Positions 1 through 8,364 of a DNA stretch of 64,000 bases are shown here, one piece after another. Location: contig NZ_FLSP01000022.1 of assembly GCF_900091315.1 (NCBI RefSeq), positions 50 through 64,049 of the forward strand. Reading direction: 5' to 3'. Positions within the stretch are counted from its first letter, which is position 1, and each line of letters begins with the position of its first letter. The stretch comes from Streptomyces sp. DI166 (GTDB lineage Bacteria; Actinomycetota; Actinomycetes; Streptomycetales; Streptomycetaceae). The translations under genes were made by a program, and so were the position numbers. The notes below the pieces were generated by a model that was not told the origin of the DNA, searched no databases, and saw nothing but the letters and a program-made list of their open reading frames with translations.

Positions 1-2
1 GG

Positions 3-1244
3 CTGGCCGGGCTGCCCCGGGCCGCCGCTTCCGCGGTCGCCGTGGTCACCGCGCTGCGCGCGGCGCGCGGCGCGGACCCGTCGTACCGGCTCACCGACCT
101 GGTCGCCGGGCTGCTGTCGGTACTGGGCACGGCGCAGCGCCTGCCGCGGGCGGCCGGGGCGGAACTGACCGCGCTGCGCGGCACCGTGCGGCAGCCGTAC
201 ACGCCGGACGGTTCGCTGCGGCTGTACGGGCTGTTCTCGGAGCCGGTCCTCACCGCGACGGGGTACGCGGGTGCCGTCACCTGGACCGCCGACGCCGAGG
301 GGCGTCTGTACACGGTCTCCGACGTGGCGCCGGGCGGCGCGGGCCGGGCGGTGGGCGCCGCCGATCGCACCGTGCGGATCGGCGACACGGCTCTGTCGCA
401 CCGGGAGCTGTCCCGGGCGGGGCTCGCCGTGTCCGGGGCGACGGTCTCGCCGACGGGGCGGCTGGGCGCGGGGAAGGCGGTACGGGCGGTGCGCGCGTCC
501 GGCGTGGACTGGGACGCCGATCCGCTGGAGCGGCTGTGGGCCGTGCCGGTCGCCGAGCAGGCGGTGCGGGCGCTGTCCGAGGAGGGCCACGACCTGCTCT
601 TCCTCGACGTCACCCTGACGGGCACGGTCCGTGAGGCGGCGGGCGACTGTCTGCTGGCGGACTGCGACGGGCTCCCGGTGCGGTTCGCGGCGGCCCACGA
701 CGACGCGGCACTCCCCTACCGCGACAACCTGCGTCTGCTCTCCATGGTCCCCGGCACCCGCCTGCGGGTCGTGGCCCGTCTCACGCCCGCGCCGCACGCC
801 CGAGCGCTGCTGCTGGCCACGACGCACCCGACGGAGCGGGGCACCCGCCTGGACCTGGGCGTGGACCGCCTCCAGCGAGCGGACCTGCCCACGGCCGCCC
901 CGGCCGTCCCCGGCTCCGGGCATGCGGCCGGGGACGAGGCCCCGTTGCACCTGCTGCGCCGCCGGGTCCACCAGGCGGCCTCCGGCGGGCGCCGGGTCCT
1001 GGCCTTCCCCGGCGACAGCGCCACCGACGGCCAGCGCCTGCGCCGCTCGGGCCTGTCCACCGCGGCCGACCTCCTCACCGAGCTCCACGCGGCGGCGGCC
1101 GACCGCACCCGGGACACCTTCGGCCGCCTGATCCCCACCGACGTCAACTGCTTCGCCCGCACCTGGCTGGCGGCGGCGCACTACACGACGGAGGTGGACC
1201 GGGCACTGTGCGCGGCGGCCTGGGGGGCCGAGCCGGGACTGTGA
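3..1244 (+). CDS. Conserved actinobacterial protein, 5' end missing
   Basis: The frame is open from the first bases of the window, so the gene probably starts further left and the GTG at 42 is only an internal codon. The visible 413 residues form a soluble protein with no signal peptide and no membrane segment. It is rich in Ala, Arg and Leu with many short predicted strands, for example around RLYGLFSEPVL and LFLDVTLTG. From memory it resembles the C-terminal part of the SWIM-zinc-finger-associated proteins encoded near MoxR/VWA loci in Streptomyces, but the zinc-finger part is not in the window, so no function is assigned. It ends with TGA at 1242-1244. Confidence 0.55.
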   Translation: MAGLPRAAASAVAVVTALRAARGADPSYRLTDLVAGLLSVLGTAQRLPRAAGAELTALRGTVRQPYTPDGSLRLYGLFSEPVLTATGYAGAVTWTADAEGRLYTVSDVAPGGAGRAVGAADRTVRIGDTALSHRELSRAGLAVSGATVSPTGRLGAGKAVRAVRASGVDWDADPLERLWAVPVAEQAVRALSEEGHDLLFLDVTLTGTVREAAGDCLLADCDGLPVRFAAAHDDAALPYRDNLRLLSMVPGTRLRVVARLTPAPHARALLLATTHPTERGTRLDLGVDRLQRADLPTAAPAVPGSGHAAGDEAPLHLLRRRVHQAASGGRRVLAFPGDSATDGQRLRRSGLSTAADLLTELHAAAADRTRDTFGRLIPTDVNCFARTWLAAAHYTTEVDRALCAAAWGAEPGL

Positions 1245-1459
1245 ACCGCGTACTCCGGGTGGCCGTGCGGTGCGTACGGGTGGCGGGGTGGGCGGAGAAC
1301 GCCGCGTCGGCCCGGGTACGCCGGTGTCCCGCCGCCCTCGGAGGCGCCGTGGATCGGGGGGCCGAGGCCGATCCGGTGTGCCCGGCGGCGTCTTCGGGCA
1401 GTGGCCGATCCTCCGTCAGGCGCGGCCGCCGGACGGGAGCCGGCAGGCTCCGCGAACCT

Positions 1460-1491
1460 CGCGGTGGCCCCGTCGAGGCGGAGCCACCGCG
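1460..1491. terminator. Possible hairpin between convergent genes
   Basis: CGCGGTGGC (1460-1468) pairs with GCCACCGCG (1483-1491) across a 14-nt loop. It lies between the convergent gene ending at 1244 and the exporter gene ending at 1519. No T-tract follows. I see no gene in the rest of 1245-1518. Confidence 0.3.
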
Positions 1492-1518
1492 CGACCCCTC
1501 GCGGGTCTCGGCCCCGGC

Positions 1519-3069
1519 TCACACCGCCCCCGGTGGCGTCCCGCCCTTCAGTCGCTCCAGGTCCGAAGGGCGCACCTGGATCGCCAGGATGGCGATCAGG
1601 GCCGCCACGCCGGTGAAGATCGCCGCCACGACGAAGGCGGAGGAGACCCCGGCGGTGAGCACCTCGTGGGACCAGGGCGGGGGCAGTTCGCCCGTGCGCC
1701 GGAACTCCAGGCGTTGGGCGGGGTCGGCCTGTTGCAGGAAGTCCGCGACCTGTGTCTCGGCCTCGTTGCGGCTCGCCGTGCCGTACATGGTGACCAGGAT
1801 GGACAGGCCGAGCGAACCGCCGACCTGCTGCGTGGCGTTGAGCAGGCCGGACGCCGCGCCGGTCTCCCGGACGGGCACGTTGGACAGGGCCATCAGGGTC
1901 AGGGACACGAACTCCATGCCCATGCCCAGGCTGAAGACCAGCATCGGGCCCAGGACGCTACCGGCGTACGTGGAGTGCACGTCGGTCAGGGTCAGCCAGC
2001 TCAGACCGGCCGCGGCGAGCAGGGCGCCGCCCACCATGAAGGGTTTGGGCCCGTAGACGGGCAGGAACCGCGACGCGAGCCCGGCGCCGATCGCGATGAC
2101 CGCGCTGACCGGCAGGAAGGCGAGCCCGGCCTGCAAGGGGCTGAAGCCCAGCACGTTCTGCACGAAGAGGGTGAGGAAGAAGAACATGCCGAAGATCGCG
2201 GCGGCCAGGCACAGCATGATGCCGTAGGTCCCGGCGCGGTTGCGGTCGGCGAACATGTGCAGCGGGGTGATGGGCTGGACGGACCGCCGTTCCACGAGGA
2301 CGAACAGCACGAGGATCACCACGGCCGCGCCGAACGACGCCAGGGTCAGTGGGTCCCGCCAACCGTCCTGCGCGGCCCGGATGAAGCCGTAGACCAGCAG
2401 CACCATGCCCGCGGTCGACATCAGCGCGCCGGTGATGTCGAAGTGCCCGGGGTGGCGTTCGGACTCCTTGATCCAGCGCGGGGTGGCGAGGGCGATCAGC
2501 AGGCCGATGGGGACGTTGACGAAGAACACCCAGCGCCAGTTCAGCCACTCCACGAGCATGCCGCCGGCCAGCAGTCCGATCGCGCCGCCGCCCGCGGAGA
2601 CGGCCGCGAACACACCGAACGCCCGGTTGCGTTCCGGGCCTTCGCGGAAGGTCGTGCTGATCAGGGCGAGGGAGGTCGGTGAGGCGATGGCGCCGCCGAC
2701 GCCCTGGAGGGCGCGGGCGGACAGGAGTTGCGCCTCGTTCTGGGAGAACCCGCCGAGCAGGGAGGCGAGCACGAAGAGCAGGACGCCGAAGACGAACACC
2801 CGTCTGCGGCCGAGGATGTCACCGGCCCGGCCGCCCAGCAGGAGCAGGCCGCCGAACGTCAACGTGTACGCGTTGACCACCCAGGACAGGCTCGTGGTGG
2901 AGAAGTCGAGCGAGCGCTGGATGTGCGGCAGCGCGATGTTCACGATGGTGATGTCCAGGACCACCATCAACTGGCAGGAGGCGATGACCAGCAGGGCCAT
3001 CGCATTGCCGCCACCGCCGTTCTTCCCGGCGGTGGTCTGTGGGGTAGTGGGCTGGGGGCTGCTGGTCAT
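1519..3069 (-). CDS. MFS multidrug exporter, 14-TM DHA2 (EmrB/QacA) family
   Basis: A proton-driven drug or metabolite exporter of the cytoplasmic membrane. The 516 residues fit the family length (about 480-530). Visible signatures are motif C-like LDITIVNIALPHI in TM1, motif A GRAGDILGRRR after TM2, and the TM5 antiporter motif region (AVSAGGGAIGLLAGG). About 14 hydrophobic segments follow, and the tail is short and cytosolic. I start at the ATG at 3069 (MTSSPQP); the frame is open 20 codons further up but that part is Arg-rich and lacks membrane character. No TetR-type regulator is adjacent, so the substrate cannot be inferred. Confidence 0.9.
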   Translation of the reverse strand: MTSSPQPTTPQTTAGKNGGGGNAMALLVIASCQLMVVLDITIVNIALPHIQRSLDFSTTSLSWVVNAYTLTFGGLLLLGGRAGDILGRRRVFVFGVLLFVLASLLGGFSQNEAQLLSARALQGVGGAIASPTSLALISTTFREGPERNRAFGVFAAVSAGGGAIGLLAGGMLVEWLNWRWVFFVNVPIGLLIALATPRWIKESERHPGHFDITGALMSTAGMVLLVYGFIRAAQDGWRDPLTLASFGAAVVILVLFVLVERRSVQPITPLHMFADRNRAGTYGIMLCLAAAIFGMFFFLTLFVQNVLGFSPLQAGLAFLPVSAVIAIGAGLASRFLPVYGPKPFMVGGALLAAAGLSWLTLTDVHSTYAGSVLGPMLVFSLGMGMEFVSLTLMALSNVPVRETGAASGLLNATQQVGGSLGLSILVTMYGTASRNEAETQVADFLQQADPAQRLEFRRTGELPPPWSHEVLTAGVSSAFVVAAIFTGVAALIAILAIQVRPSDLERLKGGTPPGAV

Positions 3070-3235
3070 GGCGGGTCGCACTCTCGGGGCCTGTGCCCTC
3101 GCGAGGGGTCGGTGAACGGCTGCGTCCACCGTCGGTCCACCGTTTGACGGTACGCCGCCCCCTGTGCCGCCACCACTCGATCAACGGCCCTCTTGACGCG
3201 CGCCGGAGGCGTTGGCACACTCGCGAGCCGCCGCA

Positions 3236-3247
3236 GAAAACGCTTGC
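3236..3247. promoter_or_regulatory. Possible LacI-family operator upstream of the beta-helix gene
   Basis: GAAAACGCTTGC matches 10 of 12 bases of the perfect palindrome GAAAGCGCTTTC found at 56760-56771 before the pectate lyase gene. It lies 160 bp upstream of the start at 3407. The rest of 3070-3406 holds no gene I can support; it is the spacer between two divergent genes and should contain both promoters. Confidence 0.3.
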
Positions 3248-3406
3248 TACGGCAGTTCGGCCGCACCTCAGTGATCACACGGGACACCCCCTCCGGGTCA
3301 CGTCGCGAGGGCAGGTTCTGAATCAATTCAAACACTCTTCCGGCCCCACGACCGGAGCCTCTTCGACGTGCCCCGGCGCAGCCACCCACCCCCCATAGGA
3401 GCCGAC

Positions 3407-4570
3407 ATGAGAAGAAACGGAAGCCGTGCGATCGCCGCCGGCGCCTGTGCCACCGCCCTGCTGACCGGCGCCTCCTTACTCACCCAGCCCGCGACGGCCG
3501 CCTCGACCCAGGCCTCGGCGGCCTGCGGCGAGGGGGGCTACCAGGCCGAGGCCGTGCTCAGCGGCAGCACCTGGACCGTCCGCCGCGGCGGTTCGGTCGT
3601 CCACACCGGCACCGACATGCGGGCCGCGATGCAGGCGGCGGTCAACAGCCTCACCTCCGGCCGCACTTCGAAGGAACGGGTCGTGGTCCGCGGCTCGGGT
3701 TCGATGGGCGCCGGGTCCCGGGTCTCCCTGCCCAGCTACACCGTCCTCGACGTCTGCGGCACGATCAACGTCACCGGATCGGGCTCCGGTGACCAGGCCC
3801 CCGTCTACGCCCGCGGCGTCCGCGACATCGAGGTCCAGCACCTCAATGTCACCGGCGCCCCGCTGTACGGGATCTTCCTGCGCAATGTGCAGAACGTGGT
3901 GCTCGGCCAGATCGACATGCGGCTCTCCCGCGGCCTCGGCGTCCGGATCGACAACCGCGGCGACACCAGCCAGTGGACGCGCAACGTCCGTATCGACTCC
4001 GTGTACGTGTCGGGCGCGAGCAGCCACGCCGTGGAGACGTACGGCGTGGACGGGCTGACCGTCGGGACGGTCACCGCCCGCGATGTGGGCGAGTCCGGGC
4101 TGCTGCTGAACGAGACGATCAACGCCACCGTCACCAAGGTCGACGCCGACGGCGCGGGCACCGGTACCGGTTACGCGGCCTTCCGCATGGCCAACCGCAA
4201 TGGCCGGGTGGGCAGTTCGTACCCCACCAACATCCGGGTCGGCGAAGTGATCGCGCGGGGCGGCGGGCGCGGGGTGTTCTGTGTCTCCGAGAGCGGTGGC
4301 GCGGTGATCGACCGGGTGACCATCTCCAACACCGGCAACAACGCGATCCTGGTGGAGAACTGCCACAACGTGAACATCGCCGCCCAGGGCGGCAGTGTGA
4401 CCGGCGGCGGGGAGATCCGGCTGGCCGCGCGCACGGAGTTCGCGAACAACTCCGACATCACCATCCAGAACCTCACGGTCACCAACTCGGCCGTCACCGA
4501 GAATCCGTGCGGGAACAACACGACATTCCGCAACATCACGCTGGTCAACAGCAGGCAGAACATCTGCTAG
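3407..4570 (+). CDS. Secreted right-handed beta-helix protein (pectin-lyase-like fold)
   Basis: A 387-residue extracellular protein, possibly a polysaccharide lyase or hydrolase. The ATG at 3407 has AGGAG six bases upstream and begins a typical Sec signal peptide (MRRNGSR, hydrophobic core, TAA-STQ cleavage region near residue 32). The mature part is a series of roughly 22-residue Asn/Val-rich coils such as NVVLGQIDMRLSRGLGVRI and NITLVNSRQNIC, the pattern of parallel beta-helices. There are several Cys residues including one at the very C-terminus, so disulfides are likely. I do not see the RxPxxR or vWiDH signatures of PL1 lyases, so the activity is unknown. Confidence 0.8.
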   Translation: MRRNGSRAIAAGACATALLTGASLLTQPATAASTQASAACGEGGYQAEAVLSGSTWTVRRGGSVVHTGTDMRAAMQAAVNSLTSGRTSKERVVVRGSGSMGAGSRVSLPSYTVLDVCGTINVTGSGSGDQAPVYARGVRDIEVQHLNVTGAPLYGIFLRNVQNVVLGQIDMRLSRGLGVRIDNRGDTSQWTRNVRIDSVYVSGASSHAVETYGVDGLTVGTVTARDVGESGLLLNETINATVTKVDADGAGTGTGYAAFRMANRNGRVGSSYPTNIRVGEVIARGGGRGVFCVSESGGAVIDRVTISNTGNNAILVENCHNVNIAAQGGSVTGGGEIRLAARTEFANNSDITIQNLTVTNSAVTENPCGNNTTFRNITLVNSRQNIC

Positions 4571-4580
4571 CGAACGGGCG

Positions 4581-4615
4581 GGGGCGGACGGTCCAAGTCC
4601 CGGACCGTCCGCCCC
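4581..4615. terminator. Perfect 14-bp hairpin terminator
   Basis: GGGGCGGACGGTCC (4581-4594) pairs perfectly with GGACCGTCCGCCCC (4602-4615) across a 7-nt loop. It sits between the convergent genes ending at 4570 and 4634, so it probably stops transcription from both sides. Confidence 0.85.
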
Positions 4616-4633
4616 GTCAGGCGTGCTCCCCGG

Positions 4634-4924
4634 TCAGCAGGTGCGGCCGACGTAGTAGGCGCCCTGGATCTTGGAGGCGGAGCCCAGCCAGGACCTGCCG
4701 GGGCCGACACACCGCTCGTAGTCGGGCGCCAGGGCGACCTGGACCTTGATGACGACGCTGGAGCCGTCCGAGGTGCAGTGGTTGTAGAAGGCGTCCGCGT
4801 GGGTCTCGTAGAACCCGCAGGGGTCTGCGGCGGCGGGGACGGAGGCCGTGGTGACCGTGCCGAGGGACGTCAGGGCGAGGGCGGCACCGCCGAGGGCGCC
4901 GGTCACGATGCGACGGAAACGCAA
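4634..4924 (-). CDS. Small secreted Cys-containing protein
   Basis: A 96-residue protein with a TTG start at 4924, supported by GGAG six bases upstream. Residues 1-34 form a Sec signal peptide (MRFRRIVTG, then an Ala/Leu core, PAAA-DPC). The mature part of about 62 residues has four Cys (PCGFYET, NHCTSDG, ERCVGPG, final GRTC), which suggests two disulfides. It resembles the short DUF6355-type secreted proteins of streptomycetes, but I am not certain. It converges with the beta-helix gene across a terminator. No function is assigned. Confidence 0.75.
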   Translation of the reverse strand: MRFRRIVTGALGGAALALTSLGTVTTASVPAAADPCGFYETHADAFYNHCTSDGSSVVIKVQVALAPDYERCVGPGRSWLGSASKIQGAYYVGRTC

Positions 4925-5094
4925 GAAGTGCTCCAGGGGACGAGGGTCCGGACCGGAGCGAGGACACCGACCGGCCCGTTGATCATTGCCGCCCCAGGAT
5001 CACCATGGCCCGCGCCGCGAGTTGATCACGCAGTGCCCTCCTTCACCCGGCGTATCGATTTGCCGCTGGGCCGATCGGTTGACGGGGCGTCACC

Positions 5095-5270
5095 TCACAG
5101 GGCCGACAGCGGCAGCCTGCCCGCGAGTTCACTCAGCGCCGCCCGTTCCGCCTCGCTCGGCGCACGGCGCCCTGTGGGGATCAGCAGGGCGTTCATGTCG
5201 GAGAGCGCCGCCGGGAACGACGTACCGGCGATTCGCTCCAGCAGTTCGCGGATCAGACCTCGTCGCGGCT
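5095..5270 (-). pseudogene. Possible 3' remnant of a lost gene
   Basis: This stretch reads without a stop, in the same frame as and just after the stop codon of the gene ending at 5284. It encodes about 58 residues of protein-like sequence (LIRELLERIAGTSFP ... ELAGRLPLSAL) with high GC in third positions. It has no usable start codon or ribosome site. It may be the tail of a deleted gene, or chance. I see nothing else in 4925-5283. Confidence 0.25.
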
Positions 5271-5283
5271 GCGGACGCCTGCG

Positions 5284-5766
5284 TCAGGCGACCGGCGCCC
5301 GTGTGCCGAGGCGGGCCGTGAGCCAGGCGTGCCTTCGGGTCAGGCCCACGATGTCGGCGCTGTGGGCGGCGGCCACCAGCGTCATGACCGGCCATGCGAG
5401 GAAGGTGAGGACGAGTGGCGCGTACGCCGCGTCCGTGCCGACGGCGACCACCACGAACACCGCCGGAAAGACCAGTGCGCCGAGCAGCGCTCCGACGAGG
5501 GAGAGGCCCCAGGCGCGGGTGACGGCGCGGGACGCCAGGACCAGCCCGCCGCAGAGGATCGAGCCCATCAGCACCCCGGCGACCAGGGTTTGGCCGGTCA
5601 GCAGCCCGGCGTACCGCAGGTCACGTGCGGCGAAGTCGTGGTCCCCTCCCCTGAGGAACTCCACCGCGGCGATCCCCAGCGCGAGCGCCGCCCAGGGGAT
5701 GGCCGGGACGCCGGCCATCAGCAGCCCGACCCGTACGCCGCGCCCGAGCGCGCCCTGCCCTGTCAT
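5284..5766 (-). CDS. Four-TM membrane protein of unknown function
   Basis: A 160-residue integral membrane protein with about four hydrophobic helices (VGLLMAGVPAIPWAALALGI, QTLVAGVLMGSILCGGLVLA, LVGALLGALVFPAVFVVVAV and LVLTFLAWPVMTLVAA). Its ATG at 5766 overlaps the TGA of the response regulator (ATGA), so the two are translationally coupled. I do not recognise the family. Coupling to the regulator and the nearby tct operon suggest a link to carboxylate uptake, which is inference only. Three arginines and a short tail follow the last helix. Confidence 0.75.
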   Translation of the reverse strand: MTGQGALGRGVRVGLLMAGVPAIPWAALALGIAAVEFLRGGDHDFAARDLRYAGLLTGQTLVAGVLMGSILCGGLVLASRAVTRAWGLSLVGALLGALVFPAVFVVVAVGTDAAYAPLVLTFLAWPVMTLVAAAHSADIVGLTRRHAWLTARLGTRAPVA

Positions 5767-6485
5767 ATGAGCGGCTCCGCCGGCACCGCTTGCCGCACGC
5801 TGCTGTACCGCCGCTCCGGGCGGCCCGTCGTGCCGTAGCGGAGGGTTACCTCGGCCTGGCCGATGGTGTGGAAGTGCTCCAGGTAGCGGCGGGCGCTTAC
5901 CCGGGAGATGCCGGTGAGGCGGGCGCACTCGGTGGCGGAGAGGGTGTCGGGGCAGTCGCGCAGGGTGCGTTCGACGAGTTCGGCGGTCTCCACGCTCATG
6001 CCCTTGGGGAGCGCGCCGGAGAGGGTCGCGGGCGCCGTGGCCCCGGCCAGGACGCGGTCCACGTCGGCCTGGCTGCGCACGACCGCGCCGCGCAGCTTGC
6101 CCCGCTGGTCGGCGTAGCGCTCCAGGCGCAGGCGCAGGTCCTGGAAGTCGAAGGGTTTGAGGAGGTAGTCGACGACGCCGTGCCGGACCGCTCCGCGCAC
6201 GGCCTCCGCCTCGCGGGCGGCGCTGATGACCATGACGTCGCAGTCGTGGCCCGCGGTGCGCAGCCGGGGGATGACGTCGAGGCCGAAGATGTCGGGGAGA
6301 TAGAGGTCGAGCAGGACCACGTCGGGGCGGAGTTCGTCGACCGCGGCAAGGGCCTGTTCGCCGGTGCTGGCGGTGCCGACGACCTTGAAGGGCGGGACGC
6401 GTTCGACGTAGGCGCGGTGGATCCGGGCGACCATGAAGTCGTCGTCCACCACGAGGACGCCTATCTCGTGCTGTTCGTCGGTCAT
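5763..6485 (-). CDS. CitB/DpiA-type response regulator
   Basis: A 240-residue cytoplasmic response regulator. The receiver domain (residues 8-125) shows the acidic pair DDD near 14-16, the phospho-acceptor Asp near 60 (VLLDLYLP) and the KPF lysine near 117. The C-terminal part (about 175-240) has an HTH (LSATECARLTGISRVSARRY), the arrangement of the CitB/DcuR family that controls di- and tricarboxylate transport. The start at 6485 has GGAG five bases upstream. It is divergent from tctC, so it probably controls the tct operon. The usual sensor kinase is not next to it: the downstream partner is a small membrane protein instead. Confidence 0.88.
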   Translation of the reverse strand: MTDEQHEIGVLVVDDDFMVARIHRAYVERVPPFKVVGTASTGEQALAAVDELRPDVVLLDLYLPDIFGLDVIPRLRTAGHDCDVMVISAAREAEAVRGAVRHGVVDYLLKPFDFQDLRLRLERYADQRGKLRGAVVRSQADVDRVLAGATAPATLSGALPKGMSVETAELVERTLRDCPDTLSATECARLTGISRVSARRYLEHFHTIGQAEVTLRYGTTGRPERRYSSVRQAVPAEPLI

Positions 6486-6712
6486 GTCGCTCCTTCCGCC
6501 GCCGGGGTCCCCCCACCGCCGTGACCTTCGCAGACGGTCGGCGGGAAAGCCAGGGTCGTGCCGCAACCGCCTGGCGTACCGGTGTCCGGCGCTGACACAA
6601 AGACCAAAACCTCCGTTGGTTCCGCAAGCGAGACAGGCCTGCGGGCGCGCTGCACGATGTGGCCCACCTCACCCCTCCCTACCGACTTTCCTACCGACAG
6701 GTGGTGGCATTC

Positions 6713-7702
6713 GTGCGCCTGCGCACTCCCCTCGCCCTGTTCGGGGCCGCGGTGCTGGTCCTCGTGGGACCGCCGCTGCTGGCCACCGGCAGCGGCGCCG
6801 AGACCGGCACGCAGATCCCGGGGCTGCGGCTCATGGTTCCCAACACACCCGGCGGCGGTTACGACATCACGGCCCGTACGGCCGCGAAGGACGCCGAGGA
6901 CGCCGGGCTCGCCCACAACATCGAGGTGTTCAACCTGCCCGGAGCGGGCGGCACCGTGGGTCTGACCCGGCTGGTCAGCGAGCACGGCAACGGCAAGCTG
7001 GCGATGTCGATGGGGCTCGGCGTGGTGGGCGCGGCGCGCTCCAACCACGCGCCGAAGACCCTGGCCGACACCACGCCCATCGCGCGGCTCACCGAGGAGC
7101 AGGACGTGGTGGTGGTCGCCGAGGAGTCGCCGTACAAGTCGATCGACGAGTTGATCGAGGCGTGGCGGAAGGACCCGGGCAAGCTGCCGGTCGGTGGCGG
7201 GTCCTCGCCCGGCGGGCCCGACCATCTGGCGCCGATGCTGATGGCGCGGGCGGCCGGGATCGCGCCGAAGGACGTCAACTACATCCCCTTCGACGGCGGC
7301 GGTGAGCTGCTGGCCTCGATCCTCGGCAACAAGGTGGCCTTCGGGGTGTCCGGGGTCGGCGAGTACCTCGACCAGATCAAGGCGGGCGAGCTGCGGGTGC
7401 TGGCGGTGACCGGTCCGGAGCGGGTCGGCGAACTCGGGGACGCGCCGACGCTGAAGGAGTCCGGGTACGACGTGAACTTCACCAACTGGCGCGGGATCGT
7501 GGCGCCTCCCGGGCTCACCGACGCCGAGCGCGACAAGCTCACCCGTTTCGTCGAGGCGCTGCACGACTCGCCCGAGTGGCGGAAGTCGCTGGAGCGCAAC
7601 GGCTGGGAGGACGCCTTCCTCACCGGCGAGAAGTTCGGCGACTTCCTGGCCGCCCAGGACAGGCGCGTGGTGTCGGTGCTGAAGGAGCTGGGACTGGTGT
7701 GA
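6713..7702 (+). CDS. tctC: TctC-type solute receptor of a tripartite tricarboxylate transporter
   Basis: An extracytoplasmic binding protein for carboxylates that delivers substrate to TctA/TctB. The GTG at 6713 begins a signal peptide (MRLRTPLALFGAAVLVL); a longer frame from 6659 adds 18 residues that do not look like a leader. Family landmarks are VPNTPGGGYDITAR near the mature N-terminus, NLPGAGGTVGL, VNYIPFDGGGELLASILG and GIVAPPGLTDAERDKL. The length of 329 is normal. The final Val codon and TGA stop are supplied by the first six bases of the group II intron. Without the intron the protein would end in GLGL followed by a TGA that overlaps the tctB start. Confidence 0.92.
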   Translation: MRLRTPLALFGAAVLVLVGPPLLATGSGAETGTQIPGLRLMVPNTPGGGYDITARTAAKDAEDAGLAHNIEVFNLPGAGGTVGLTRLVSEHGNGKLAMSMGLGVVGAARSNHAPKTLADTTPIARLTEEQDVVVVAEESPYKSIDELIEAWRKDPGKLPVGGGSSPGGPDHLAPMLMARAAGIAPKDVNYIPFDGGGELLASILGNKVAFGVSGVGEYLDQIKAGELRVLAVTGPERVGELGDAPTLKESGYDVNFTNWRGIVAPPGLTDAERDKLTRFVEALHDSPEWRKSLERNGWEDAFLTGEKFGDFLAAQDRRVVSVLKELGLV

Positions 7703-8364
7703 CACGAAGTTGCTTTGTTCAAGTGGACAGCCTGCGAGAGGAAGGAAGTTACGTGTAGGAGGTCCCGGGCCAGTGTCCATGGCCTGTCCCCAGGTTCGCA
7801 TGCGTCGCTGGTAACGGCGGGGTGTGAAGCCGAACTGGTTAAGCCCAAGAGCGGCCCGCGCCATCGGGCAGCAACAGGCGAAGGGGAAGACTGGACGGGC
7901 TAATGAAAATGAACCCTTGATGAAGCCCCGTTAGCTCCAAACCGCGCCGATGGCGAAGTGAGCGGCGGTTAGTAGGACCTGGCGAAGAAAAGCGCCATGT
8001 GACCCTCCTGGTTAGGTTCATGGAGGGGAGGACACCGCAGGTCCCGGGGTTAAGAGGGAGCCCAACCCAGTCGCATCTTGACAAAGTGGAACGTGGAAAC
8101 CCCGTTGGGGTCCGGGAGATGTCTCGGTAAGCCGGAGGTAACGAAGGACCAACTCCCCAGCGGGACAGGATGATCCGAGAAGCGAATGCCGACAGGACGA
8201 AAGTCCGGAGGAAACAGAGTGGATCTCCTCAGCCGCTCGAAATAACTCGTCGGATACGGGACAAGTGCCCGGCCCGAAAGGGAGCCCACGCGGATCAGGT
8301 GGACCTGTGAAGCACCAGAGCAAAGAAGCCAGAACCAAAGGGCAAGTTAGACACCGGAGGCAAG

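Noticed and set aside
1208..2682. Long + strand frames across the MFS gene and its downstream spacer
   Set aside because: Antisense shadows of the exporter; composition is repetitive Gly/Arg/Gln/His.
6659..6712. Earlier start of tctC at the GTG of 6659
   Set aside because: The extra 18 residues do not resemble a leader, and the signal peptide fits best from 6713.
7703..8364. Short frames on both strands between tctC and the RT gene
   Set aside because: This is the structured RNA of intron domains I-III; none of the frames has protein-like composition.
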